From Bin34 sp965219935 (GTDB taxonomy: Bacteria > Chloroflexota > Anaerolineae > Caldilineales > Caldilineaceae), in the NCBI GenBank assembly GCA_965219935.1, contig CBDCOU010000003.1, forward strand, positions 4,464,001 to 4,528,000: 64,000 nucleotides of DNA, given 5' to 3'. A program made the translations under genes and the position numbers. Below are positions 42,029 through 50,288 of the stretch, piece by piece (positions within the stretch are counted from its first letter, which is position 1; each line of letters opens with the position of its first letter). The notes beneath the pieces are model-generated. The model had not been told where the DNA came from. It made no database searches and saw only the letters and a list, made by a program, of their open reading frames with translations.

Positions 42029-42838
42029 ATGGAAGGCCGGGCCGAGATCGCCCTGGAGCGGATCTCGGAGGACCGCTTCCGGATTGACTACCGGCAGCAG
42101 GCGCCATTGAAAATCTTTCTGCCCCGGGTCGCCCCCGGTGCCGTCGCAGAGGTGGTGTTGGCCAACAGCGCCGGCGGGATCGCGGGTGGCGACCACCTGA
42201 CGGTTCGGGTGATGGTGGGAGCGGATGCCGCCGCCGTGGTCACCTCCCAGGCCGCGGAAAAAGCGTACCGGTCGCGCGGCCCCGCGGCCGACCTGGAGAC
42301 CCGGGTGACCGTCGGCCCGCGGGCCCGGCTGGCATGGGTTCCCCAGGAAACCATCCTCTTCGACGGTGCCCGCCTGTGCCGCCGACTCGAATTTGACCTC
42401 GACGGGACCGCATGCCTGCTGGCAGGAGAGATGTGGGTCTTTGGGCGGATTGCCCGCGGCGAGGTCTTTGGACACGGTCTGCTCCACGACGTCTGGCGCA
42501 TCCGGCGGAACGGCCGTCTGGTCTGGGCCGACAGCCTGCGCTTGGACGGGGACATCCGACATCCGCTCGATGCGACAGCCGGCTTCGCAGGCGCGCGTGC
42601 AGCGGCCGCACTTGTGCTCGCGGGCCCGGCGGCCGCGGGGCTGCTGGAGCCGGTCCGGCATATAATCGACCAGGCCCCTTGCCGGGCCGGCGCGACCATG
42701 GTTGGCGGGGTCCTTGTGGCTCGTTGGCTGGGGCCCGATCCGGCGGAGGTACGGGCGGGTTACGGCGAATGCGCGGCCGCGTTGATGCAACAGGTCGATC
42801 CGGCGCGGTCTGGTCTGCCGGTGGTCTGGCATGTTTGA
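42029..42838 (+). CDS. ureD: Urease accessory protein UreD
   Basis: A 269-residue protein that with UreF and UreG loads nickel into the urease active site. It shows the family core: QQAPLKIFLPRVAPG, the conserved ANSAGGIAGGDHL, SQAAEKAYRS, LAWVPQETILFDGARLCRRLEF and GEMWVFGRIARGEVFGHG. ATG 42029 is chosen for the family start; the longer ORF overlaps mreB. Downstream, ureA should begin within about 50 bases, but a three-gene cassette intervenes and ureA-ureG resume at 49.66 kb. Its last 340 bases are duplicated at 49.3-49.6 kb. Confidence 0.9.
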   Translation: MEGRAEIALERISEDRFRIDYRQQAPLKIFLPRVAPGAVAEVVLANSAGGIAGGDHLTVRVMVGADAAAVVTSQAAEKAYRSRGPAADLETRVTVGPRARLAWVPQETILFDGARLCRRLEFDLDGTACLLAGEMWVFGRIARGEVFGHGLLHDVWRIRRNGRLVWADSLRLDGDIRHPLDATAGFAGARAAAALVLAGPAAAGLLEPVRHIIDQAPCRAGATMVGGVLVARWLGPDPAEVRAGYGECAAALMQQVDPARSGLPVVWHV

Positions 42839-42880
42839 AATCCGGGCGGCGTGTCCGGGCCGGTACCTCAAACGGAAGCA
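42497..42880 (+). repeat. Left copy of the ureD-3'-end direct repeat bounding the defence cassette
   Basis: This covers the last 342 bases of ureD and the 42 bases after it. The same sequence recurs in direct orientation at 49294-49656. Over the final ~285 bases the copies agree at about nine of ten positions by eye. Similarity ends after ACGGAAGCAA, just where ureA would start. Confidence 0.85.
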
Positions 42881-42984
42881 AAGCCGGAACGAAGTCCACG
42901 GCCCGCGAAAGTGGAACATCCCCTTCGGCCTCGGGCTGCCATGTCATTCATAAGATCGCGCGCCGAAGTGCGAAAGGCAACTGG

Positions 42985-44193
42985 ATGCAGGCGACACTGA
43001 CTTGGCTCGACCTGACGGCAAGCGACCGCGACAAGATGCGGCGCGTGCTGGATCTTTTCAACGAATCGGGCACGATTGACGAGATGGGTCTTGGGAGCCT
43101 GCGGAGCACGCTGTCGGACACACTGTTTCCCGGCACCTCGTATATCCAAACCCGATTGCGATACCTTCTGTTTATCCCGTGGCTCTATCGCCGTTTGGAG
43201 CATCGGCGGGTAAGGGCCGGCAAGGTGCAGCAAGCAGCTCGGCAGGCCGAGGTGGAACTCATTGGCCCGCTTCGCCGGAACGCCGACAACACAGGGGTCA
43301 TCGGCCAGATGGCCGGTGCGGCGCTCAAACGGTTGCCGAGTTCCGTCTACTGGGGCATGCTCACCCGGTGGGGCATCTTTCTGCCACAGCAGGACCAAGG
43401 CTGGTATCACTCCCATTTCGACGCGCTGGTGAACGGCCGCGGCATCGTGGGGCGCGCCGACGATCCGGGCGTGATCTGGAGCCAACAACCGCACTGGCAT
43501 CCCCGACTGCCCAAGCCGCCGGAGGGGTTCCCCTGGGAAGCCTCTTTCGCATTGACCTATGACGAGGCTGACTTCCTGCGCGGCCGGGTAGAGGAGCGGT
43601 GCGCGGGCACGCTGTTGGCATGGCTGGTTCGGAACGGGTCGGATACGCCGGCGGCGGCAGTCTGGGACGATCCCGACGCGCTGCGCGCCACGGGCCGGGC
43701 CCGAGACGACCTGGAACTGGCGCGGCGCTTCTCGTTGCATGTAGAAGGCATGCCGCTGCTCTACAACCTACTGGTCGCGGAACGGCGGCGCGAAGTCCTG
43801 GCATCGGATGAGGCGGAAACTATCGATAACCTCCGCGCGGATCTCTTCGAATGGGTAAACCGGGAGGCTGACGAGGAAGGCCCATTCGTCCCTGATGGGC
43901 TCTGGGAACTGGTCGTCCGGGGTGGCGGACGCCTTCCACGTCCACAACGCGCATTCATCGAAGGCTGGTCGCGACGGCTCGCTGAATTGATACCGGACAG
44001 GGTCGCCGACGACCACCGGTTGCGCACGTTGATTGCCGACCGCGAGTGGCGCCTGAAGGGGAGTCGGGCACGGCTGCACAACCAGAACCGTCTACGGGAC
44101 TGGAACCCGGGTGTCGGTGTCGGCCGGATGGACTTCCGCTGGTCTCGCGTCCGGCGATTCCTGATCGATCTACACCGGGGATTGGCTGCCTGA
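42985..44193 (+). CDS. DUF6361-family protein, first gene of a three-gene anti-phage-type cassette
   Basis: A 402-residue soluble protein with no signal peptide. Features include TWLDLTASDRDKMRRVLDLF, the conserved-looking DEMGLGSLRSTLSDTLFPGTSYIQTRLRYLLFIPWLYRRLE and a C-terminal Arg-rich region (NQNRLRDWNPGVGVGRMDFRW). I recognise this as the DUF6361 type seen beside phospholipase-D-like and helicase genes in defence islands. Its biochemical role is unknown. Its stop overlaps the next ATG by one base (TGATG). In the Azaca system, as I recall it, the first component is a protein of this kind. Confidence 0.7.
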   Translation: MQATLTWLDLTASDRDKMRRVLDLFNESGTIDEMGLGSLRSTLSDTLFPGTSYIQTRLRYLLFIPWLYRRLEHRRVRAGKVQQAARQAEVELIGPLRRNADNTGVIGQMAGAALKRLPSSVYWGMLTRWGIFLPQQDQGWYHSHFDALVNGRGIVGRADDPGVIWSQQPHWHPRLPKPPEGFPWEASFALTYDEADFLRGRVEERCAGTLLAWLVRNGSDTPAAAVWDDPDALRATGRARDDLELARRFSLHVEGMPLLYNLLVAERRREVLASDEAETIDNLRADLFEWVNREADEEGPFVPDGLWELVVRGGGRLPRPQRAFIEGWSRRLAELIPDRVADDHRLRTLIADREWRLKGSRARLHNQNRLRDWNPGVGVGRMDFRWSRVRRFLIDLHRGLAA

Positions 44194-46061
44194 TGCTCTC
44201 ACCGGACTCGCGTACCATCGCGTTCGAGCTGATTCACCCGCCCGCCGGATATCGGCTCGACTTCGCCGTACTGACCGCCTACACCCTCGATTTGGAGGCG
44301 TTGCTCGTGCTGCCCCTGTCAGTGTTGGCACAACCCGAGGGCGGTCTGGAGGATTTGCTCGTTGATCCGTTGCAGCTGCACCAGGCGCTCCGGGAGGCTG
44401 GCGATCGCGTACATGTCTTTGTCGACCAGACGGGCATTGCGATTCCGCGCAGCGCGCGGCCGCTGTACTCGATGCTGGAACCGAGCGTGCATCCTGTCCG
44501 GGCGCCGAACGGTGGTATCTTCCACCCCAAGGTGTGGATCGCCCGCTTCACGGACATGGACGAAACAGCGGAGGATCTGCTGCGGGTGGCAATCCTGTCG
44601 CGGAACCTGACGTTCGACCGCTCTTGGGACGTTGCCTTGGCGAGCGAAGCACAGTTTCGAAGCAGCCGGTACGTGGAAGCCAGCCGGCCGCTCCATGATT
44701 TCCTTCTCGCCCTGCCGCATTTGGCTACAAATGCGAACCGGATGCCACAAGACGTCGTGGAACGTGTGGAGACGCTGGCCGATCAGGTCTGTCGAACTGC
44801 ATTTCCTTCGCCCGAGGGATTCAACTCGCCAATCGAGTTCCATGCCCTCGGATTGACGAAGAGTCCTCAAGCCTGGCATCCACCGTCGAAAGGATATTGT
44901 GCGCTCGCGGTAGCCCCGTTTGTCACTCGGACGGCGCTTGACACAGTCGGTAGGCTGTCTTGGGGGGATCGGGTTCTGGTGAGTCGGCAAGAGGAGCTCG
45001 ACAAGCTGCCCGAGGACGCTCTCACAGCGTGGCAGCAGGTATTCGTCCTCTCGGATGCTGCCCAGGGAGAAGCTGAGGATGGTCCGGTCGGCTCGGACGA
45101 GAAGGGTCAGGCTGACACGGTTGGCACGGTGCAGGGCGATCTTGGAACCGGCTCGGGACCTCGCCCGTTGGGGCTGCACGCCAAGATGATCGCCGTGGAG
45201 CACGGTTGGTATGTGACGTGGTCAGTGGGCTCTGCAAACCTGACCGCGCCGGCGTTCACCGGCAGCAACGTCGAGATGATGGCATCGATCACGGGCAAGA
45301 AGGGAGGCAAGAACGGACGCGGCATCGGACATTTTCTTGACGGCGGATTCCGAGAATTGTGCGTGCCGTACCAAAGGACGGAACCGGAGGAAGTGGACCT
45401 GTGCGTGTCCGAAGCGGAAGTGCGTCTCGATGCAGCGCGTAACGCCCTGGCAGACGCGGAACTGCGAGTAGTCTGCGCTCCCGGGGACGACCTCTGGACG
45501 TTGACGGTCGAAGGCGACGTTCAGTTCGGGGCCGATATCTGCGCCGTGGCCTGGCCTGTCTCCGTTGGCGAGGATCAGGCTTTGGGGCTGCCTGGGCCAT
45601 TGCAATGGAAGTTGCCCCTCGCAGACCTGACGGCATTCATCGGGTTTCGGTTGAGCGTCGGCGTGCAGGGCGTGGACGATATCCGTATGGCCCTGCGACT
45701 TCCTGCCGAAGGATTGCCCGAAGACCGCATGCACCATGTGCTCAGGGGCCTACTGGACAGCCCCGGGAAGTTTCTTCGGTTCCTGCGGGCACTGCTGGGT
45801 GGGATCGACCAATTGGTTGGGTGGACCAGGGATGACGGAAATGGAAACAGCTCCGCTTCCTGGGGAGATGGGTTTGGGAGCGAAACCTTGCTTGACGACC
45901 TCGTCCGCACCGCTTCCAGAAACCCTGAACGCCTTGTGCCAGTCCGTCGCCTGATCGACGACCTGCGGAAGACGGAGGAAGGGCGGCGTATCGTACCGGA
46001 CGATCTATTCGCGGTGTGGACAGCTGTCGAGGAAGCACTTTCCCAGAAACCGAGGCCATGA
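44193..46061 (+). CDS. Phospholipase-D-like protein, second gene of the cassette
   Basis: A 622-residue protein with two PLD-type half sites: FHPKVWIARF with SRNLTFDRSWD (about 110-150), and LHAKMIAVEHG with GSANLTAPAFTGSNVE (about 328-355). The H-x-K pairs are present and the following Ser/Asn residues match, but the classic Asp of each HKD is not obvious. PLD-fold proteins in defence loci act as nucleases. Both ends overlap neighbours (TGATG upstream, ATGA downstream), so the three genes are one translationally coupled unit. Confidence 0.8.
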   Translation: MLSPDSRTIAFELIHPPAGYRLDFAVLTAYTLDLEALLVLPLSVLAQPEGGLEDLLVDPLQLHQALREAGDRVHVFVDQTGIAIPRSARPLYSMLEPSVHPVRAPNGGIFHPKVWIARFTDMDETAEDLLRVAILSRNLTFDRSWDVALASEAQFRSSRYVEASRPLHDFLLALPHLATNANRMPQDVVERVETLADQVCRTAFPSPEGFNSPIEFHALGLTKSPQAWHPPSKGYCALAVAPFVTRTALDTVGRLSWGDRVLVSRQEELDKLPEDALTAWQQVFVLSDAAQGEAEDGPVGSDEKGQADTVGTVQGDLGTGSGPRPLGLHAKMIAVEHGWYVTWSVGSANLTAPAFTGSNVEMMASITGKKGGKNGRGIGHFLDGGFRELCVPYQRTEPEEVDLCVSEAEVRLDAARNALADAELRVVCAPGDDLWTLTVEGDVQFGADICAVAWPVSVGEDQALGLPGPLQWKLPLADLTAFIGFRLSVGVQGVDDIRMALRLPAEGLPEDRMHHVLRGLLDSPGKFLRFLRALLGGIDQLVGWTRDDGNGNSSASWGDGFGSETLLDDLVRTASRNPERLVPVRRLIDDLRKTEEGRRIVPDDLFAVWTAVEEALSQKPRP

Positions 46062-49000
46062 TTAGACCATCCGTCAACGCGAGCCTCAAACCGCTAAAGT
46101 CGTTTCAGCGCCGTACAGTGGAGCATGCCTTCCATCGTCTGTTCGAGGCGGAGAACAGTACCCGGCGCTTCCTGGTGGCCGACGAGGTGGGCCTCGGCAA
46201 GACGCTGGTCGCCCGCGGCATCATTGCCAAAGCCATCGATCACCTCTGGAACGATGTAGAGCGAATCGACATCGTCTACATCTGTAGCAACGGCAGCATC
46301 GCGCGCGCCAATTTGCCCAAGTTGCAGGTAGGCGGCGCGGAGGAACGGTCGTTCGCGCTGGCAACGCGGCTCACGATGCTGGCTACGGAGCTGGCGCGTC
46401 GGGATGGTGAATCCGGGCTCGCCGACAGCAAGTTGAACTTCGTCAGCTTCACCCCCGGGACATCGTTCAACTTGGGATGGTCGACCGGTCAAGGGCAGGA
46501 GCGGGAGGTGTTGTTTCAACTGCTCGCTCCGCTGGTGGGACCGCGCACCGCGCTAATGAATCTTCTGCAAGGCTGGATCAGCAAGCGGGACCAGTGGCGC
46601 TGGCGGCTGACGCACACTCCCCGGCTCATTGACGGAACAATTAGGAAACGCTTCAACGCTGCTTTCAGCGCGCAGCCCGACCTGCAGGACAGGCTTCGCG
46701 AGCTTCTCGACACGACATTCCGTCGGTATCGCAGTTCATGGCCACCCGAGGCCCGGTACCGGCGAGATCAGGTCATCGGCGAGTTGCGTCGTGTACTGGC
46801 TGGCGCGTGCGTCGACGCACTCGAGCCCGATCTGGTCATTCTTGACGAGTTCCAGCGCTTCAAGTCGTTACTTGGCACGAATGGGGCAGAGCGAGATGCG
46901 GCAGCGGATCTGGCGCAGGAGCTGTTCGAGGCCGAGGCACACGACGGCAAGCGCGTGCGTACGCTTCTACTCTCCGCGACACCGTACAAGCTCTACACTG
47001 CCGACGCGGAGATCGAACACGAGGAGCACTACGAGGATTTCCTGGCCACCACGCGATTCCTGCTCGGCGGCGACGATGCCCGTGTCGAGGAGCTCAAACA
47101 TGAGCTCGCGCGCTTCGGGACCGCGCTGCGGCGCGCGGCCGCCGGCGAGCCGGACCAGGTGGAACGCGTTGAGATGACGAAACGGGCGGTCGAAGGTTCC
47201 CTGCGCGACGTGATGGCGCGCACCGAACGTGTCGCCGCCAGTGAAGACCGCGATGCGATGGTGGCCGAGGATCGGAGCACTGCGCCCGTAACCGCGAGCG
47301 ATGTGCGGCAGTACATCGCCGCCGATGCACTTTTTCGTGCTGTTGGCAGCCAGGATCCGATGCCTTTCTGGAAGTCGGCACCGTATCTTGCCCACTTTAT
47401 GCACGGCTACAAGTTCCGCGAGCTCCTCGACGAAGCGATCGCTGCACCCACGCCGTCAGACAAGATTGTCGACGCGTTCATGCGGCATGAATCGGCTTTT
47501 CTGAAAGCGGCCATGCTGCGGTCGTGGCGATGCATCGACCCCGGGCACGCCAAGCTGCGTGAGCTGGTAGGCGAGCTGATCGACGAGGGGCTATGGCGTC
47601 TGCTGTGGATGCCGCCGACGCTGCCTTACTGGCCTCTGGAAGGGCCGTACGAGGGCAAGGAACGTGCGACGAAGCGGCTGTTGTTCTCGGCCTGGAATGT
47701 GGTGCCTGAGGTCGTAAGCGCCGTTCTCAGCTATGAAGCCGAGCGGCTGATGGTGGGCGATCCACTCAAGTCATACGACAACCTCGACAAGGAGCAGAGC
47801 CCACTGCTGAGACTGACGCAATCGACGACGAATATTCGATCTCGTCATCGACTTCTCCTGTTGCTTCTGCCGTGTTTGCCGCTGGCGGATCGGGCGCATC
47901 CGCTCGATGCACCAGCGGGACAGGACCGCCGGGTGTGGGTGCGGATCCAGGTCGACGAGCTTCTATCGGATCCGAACCTGCCGAACCCGCCGGAGGGGAG
48001 CATCGATGATCGATGGGAGTGGATCGCGCCGCTCTTGCTGGATCCGGAATTGCCGGCCTTCCTGCGGCTGTGGCGTAACAGTGAGCTTTCCGCGGGGTCG
48101 GCAAACGAGCCTCTTCCGCAGCCGAATCCGGAAGTCTTCGGTGCGTACGTTGATGATCTGCTCGACTTCAACTTGCAAGAGCTTGGTCGGCGTCCTCCGG
48201 ATCTCGCCGATCTGCTTACGGATGTCGCCCTCGGTGCGCCGGCGATTCTCGCGGCACGCAGTCTGAAAAGATGGGACCATGTCAGTGATGACACGCGCCG
48301 CCGGTTTGCGGTACTCATCGCAGAAGCGTTTTGGCGCCTCTTCAACCGGCCGGCTGTGATCACGCTGCTTCGCCAGTTGTCAGCTGGAACCGCGGCCGGG
48401 CGCGACGAGTCGGCCTACTGGCGGCGCGTTTTGCAGTACTGTCGGCAGGGCAATCTGCAAGCGGTGCTTGACGAGCAGTGGCATCTGCTCTGGGATCAGG
48501 AATCGTGGTCCGGGGGTGCCAGTCCAGACGCAACGGCTGCCAAGTGTGCGCGGGCCCTCGCCCAGGTCGTGCACCCGGCGCGTGCCCGGGTGCACGCCGA
48601 GTTCTTCCATACCGAGCCAGGAGAATCCGGTGCCACTGTCGAACGGGACGCGATCCGCCTCCGCACCGTATTCGCACTACGCTTCGGCCACATCCGCACG
48701 GATGAAGGCGAGCACATCAGTCAAGACGCAGTCCGGGCCGCGTTCAACAGTCCGTTTCGCCCCTTCGTGCTTACCAGCACGTCGATAGGGCAGGAGGGCC
48801 TCGATTTTCATCCCTGGTGCCACCGCCTAGTCCATTGGAATCTGCCAGGCAATCCGGTGGATCTCGAGCAACGAGAGGGCCGGATTCACCGATACAAGGG
48901 CCATGCTGTTCGTCGGAACGTCGCTGCCTCCCATGCGGACGATGCCTTCGCGTCGTGGTTTGCGGGCGACGACATCTGGAGGTTGATGTTCGAGTTGGCC

Positions 49001-49285
49001 GATAAGGCCGCGCGGGCTGCAGAGGAGAGCGATTTGGTTCCGTACTGGATTGCTCCTGGCCAACACCGGGTAGAACGCCATGTGCCGCAATTGCCGTACA
49101 CGGCGGAGGTCGAGGCATTCGCCCGATTGAAGCGGCAACTTGCTGCCTATCGGGTCGTTTTCGGACAGCCACGGCAAGAGGAGTTTGTCACGTTGCTGGA
49201 TCGAGCCGGCGTCGATGTTGAGAGCCTCAGAAGTTGGGCGGTGGATCTCTCGCCACCGGTGACCGGAAACTCCTGCGAATCGTGA
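46058..49285 (+). CDS. Large superfamily 2 helicase (SNF2/DEAD-like), third gene of the cassette
   Basis: A 1075-residue ATPase. Walker A is DEVGLGKTLVARG (about 40-52), motif II is VILDEFQRFK (Asp-Glu at about 265), motif III is LLLSATPYKLY (about 305), and motif VI is QREGRIHRYKG (about 937), preceded by LTSTSIGQEGLDFHPWCHRLVHWNLPGNP. Roughly 600 residues separate motif III from the C-terminal RecA-like domain, an insertion that may recognise substrate. ATG 46058 overlaps the PLD stop (ATGA). The ORF ends nine bases before the second ureD-like repeat begins. Confidence 0.85.
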   Translation: MIRPSVNASLKPLKSFQRRTVEHAFHRLFEAENSTRRFLVADEVGLGKTLVARGIIAKAIDHLWNDVERIDIVYICSNGSIARANLPKLQVGGAEERSFALATRLTMLATELARRDGESGLADSKLNFVSFTPGTSFNLGWSTGQGQEREVLFQLLAPLVGPRTALMNLLQGWISKRDQWRWRLTHTPRLIDGTIRKRFNAAFSAQPDLQDRLRELLDTTFRRYRSSWPPEARYRRDQVIGELRRVLAGACVDALEPDLVILDEFQRFKSLLGTNGAERDAAADLAQELFEAEAHDGKRVRTLLLSATPYKLYTADAEIEHEEHYEDFLATTRFLLGGDDARVEELKHELARFGTALRRAAAGEPDQVERVEMTKRAVEGSLRDVMARTERVAASEDRDAMVAEDRSTAPVTASDVRQYIAADALFRAVGSQDPMPFWKSAPYLAHFMHGYKFRELLDEAIAAPTPSDKIVDAFMRHESAFLKAAMLRSWRCIDPGHAKLRELVGELIDEGLWRLLWMPPTLPYWPLEGPYEGKERATKRLLFSAWNVVPEVVSAVLSYEAERLMVGDPLKSYDNLDKEQSPLLRLTQSTTNIRSRHRLLLLLLPCLPLADRAHPLDAPAGQDRRVWVRIQVDELLSDPNLPNPPEGSIDDRWEWIAPLLLDPELPAFLRLWRNSELSAGSANEPLPQPNPEVFGAYVDDLLDFNLQELGRRPPDLADLLTDVALGAPAILAARSLKRWDHVSDDTRRRFAVLIAEAFWRLFNRPAVITLLRQLSAGTAAGRDESAYWRRVLQYCRQGNLQAVLDEQWHLLWDQESWSGGASPDATAAKCARALAQVVHPARARVHAEFFHTEPGESGATVERDAIRLRTVFALRFGHIRTDEGEHISQDAVRAAFNSPFRPFVLTSTSIGQEGLDFHPWCHRLVHWNLPGNPVDLEQREGRIHRYKGHAVRRNVAASHADDAFASWFAGDDIWRLMFELADKAARAAEESDLVPYWIAPGQHRVERHVPQLPYTAEVEAFARLKRQLAAYRVVFGQPRQEEFVTLLDRAGVDVESLRSWAVDLSPPVTGNSCES

Positions 49286-49293
49286 AGGTCAAG

Positions 49294-49610
49294 GCGCATC
49301 CGGCGAAACGTCCGTCTGGTTTGGGCCGACAGTCTGCGCCTGGGCAGGGGACATCCGCCATTCACTGGATGCGGCGGCCGCACTTGTGCTCGCGGGACCG
49401 GTGGCCGCGGGGCTGCTGGAGCCGGTCCGGCATATAATCGACCGGGCCCCTTGCCGGGCCGGCGCGACCGTGGTTGGCGAAGTCCTTGTGGCCCGTTGGC
49501 TGGGGCCCGACGCGGCGGAGGTACGGGCGGGTTACGGCGAATGCGCGGCCGCGTTGATGCAACAGGTCGATCCGACGCAGTCCGGCCTGCCGGTGGTTTG
49601 GCATGTCTGA
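49294..49610 (+). pseudogene. Duplicated, 5'-truncated ureD 3' end
   Basis: From 49294 the DNA matches ureD from its codon region RIRRNGRLVWADSLRL to its stop. Relative to the intact ureD it has one single-base insertion and a 27-base deletion near 49350, so the upstream part is frameshifted, but the last 75 codons are open. They read AGPVAAGLLEPVRHIID through SGLPVVWHV and the stop. Many differences from the intact copy are at third codon positions. Confidence 0.85.
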
Positions 49611-49656
49611 AAGCCGGGCGGCGTACCCGGACCCGATACCCCAGACGGAAGCAAGG
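49294..49656 (+). repeat. Right copy of the ureD-3'-end direct repeat bounding the defence cassette
   Basis: This is the direct-orientation partner of 42497-42880. It runs from nine bases after the helicase stop to the base before the ureA ATG, and so restores the normal ureD-ureA junction downstream of the cassette. Confidence 0.85.
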
Positions 49657-49959
49657 ATGAACCTGACCCCGCGCGAAAAGGACAAACTGCTGGTCGCCAT
49701 GGCGGCCGTGGTGGCGCGCCGGCGCCGGGAGCGGGGCGTTCTGCTCAATCATCCGGAGGCCGTGGCCCTGATTACCGACTTCGTGGTGGAGGGCGCGCGC
49801 GACGGCCGAACCGTGGCGGACCTGATGCAGGCAGGCGCTAGCGTTCTGACGCGGGCGGACGTGATGGAGGGGATACCGGAGATGATCCCCGAGATTCAGG
49901 TCGAGGCGACCTTCCCGGACGGCACCAAGCTTGTCACCATTCACGATCCCATTCGCTGA
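49657..49959 (+). CDS. ureA: Urease subunit gamma
   Basis: A 100-residue subunit of urease (urea to ammonia plus carbamate). It shows the family start MNLTPREKDKLLVAMAA and RRRRERGVLLNHPEAVALITD, then LMQAGASVLTRADVMEGIPEMIPEIQVEATFPDGTKLVTIHDPI, full length. An RBS-like AAGG directly precedes the ATG. It is separated from its usual upstream neighbour ureD by the 6.4 kb cassette, so its transcription now depends on read-through or a new promoter. Confidence 0.96.
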   Translation: MNLTPREKDKLLVAMAAVVARRRRERGVLLNHPEAVALITDFVVEGARDGRTVADLMQAGASVLTRADVMEGIPEMIPEIQVEATFPDGTKLVTIHDPIR

Positions 49960-49973
49960 TCGGAGGGCCAACC

Positions 49974-50285
49974 ATGGTGCCGGGAGAAACCATCGTCGGA
50001 AAGGATCCGATTGTCATCAACGACGGACGGCCTGTCGTGGAGCTCGCAGTGGCCAACACCGGCGATCGTCCCGTCCAGGTGGGGTCTCATTATCACTTCG
50101 GCGAGACCAACGCGGCACTGGTCTTCGACCGGGAGGCCGCCCGTGGCTTCAGGCTCGACATTCCGGCTGGTACGGCGGTCCGCTTCGAACCGGGCCAGAC
50201 CCGCACGGTGCGGCTCGTGGCGTTCGGCGGGAACCGCGTCGTGACGGGGTTTCAAGGGCTGGTGGACGGCCCGTTGGACGCGTGA
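49974..50285 (+). CDS. ureB: Urease subunit beta
   Basis: A 103-residue structural subunit. It shows the PGE start, the VANTGDRPVQVGSHYHFGETN signature, LDIPAGTAVRFEPGQTRTV, and the FGGNRVVTGFQGLVDG end. It begins 14 bases after ureA. Length and motifs are normal. Confidence 0.97.
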   Translation: MVPGETIVGKDPIVINDGRPVVELAVANTGDRPVQVGSHYHFGETNAALVFDREAARGFRLDIPAGTAVRFEPGQTRTVRLVAFGGNRVVTGFQGLVDGPLDA

Positions 50286-50288
50286 CCC

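Noticed and set aside
42412..42984. 5' extension of the DUF6361 gene into ureD in another frame
   Set aside because: The extension is Arg/Gly-rich shadow sequence of ureD. The ATG at 42985 starts the conserved part.
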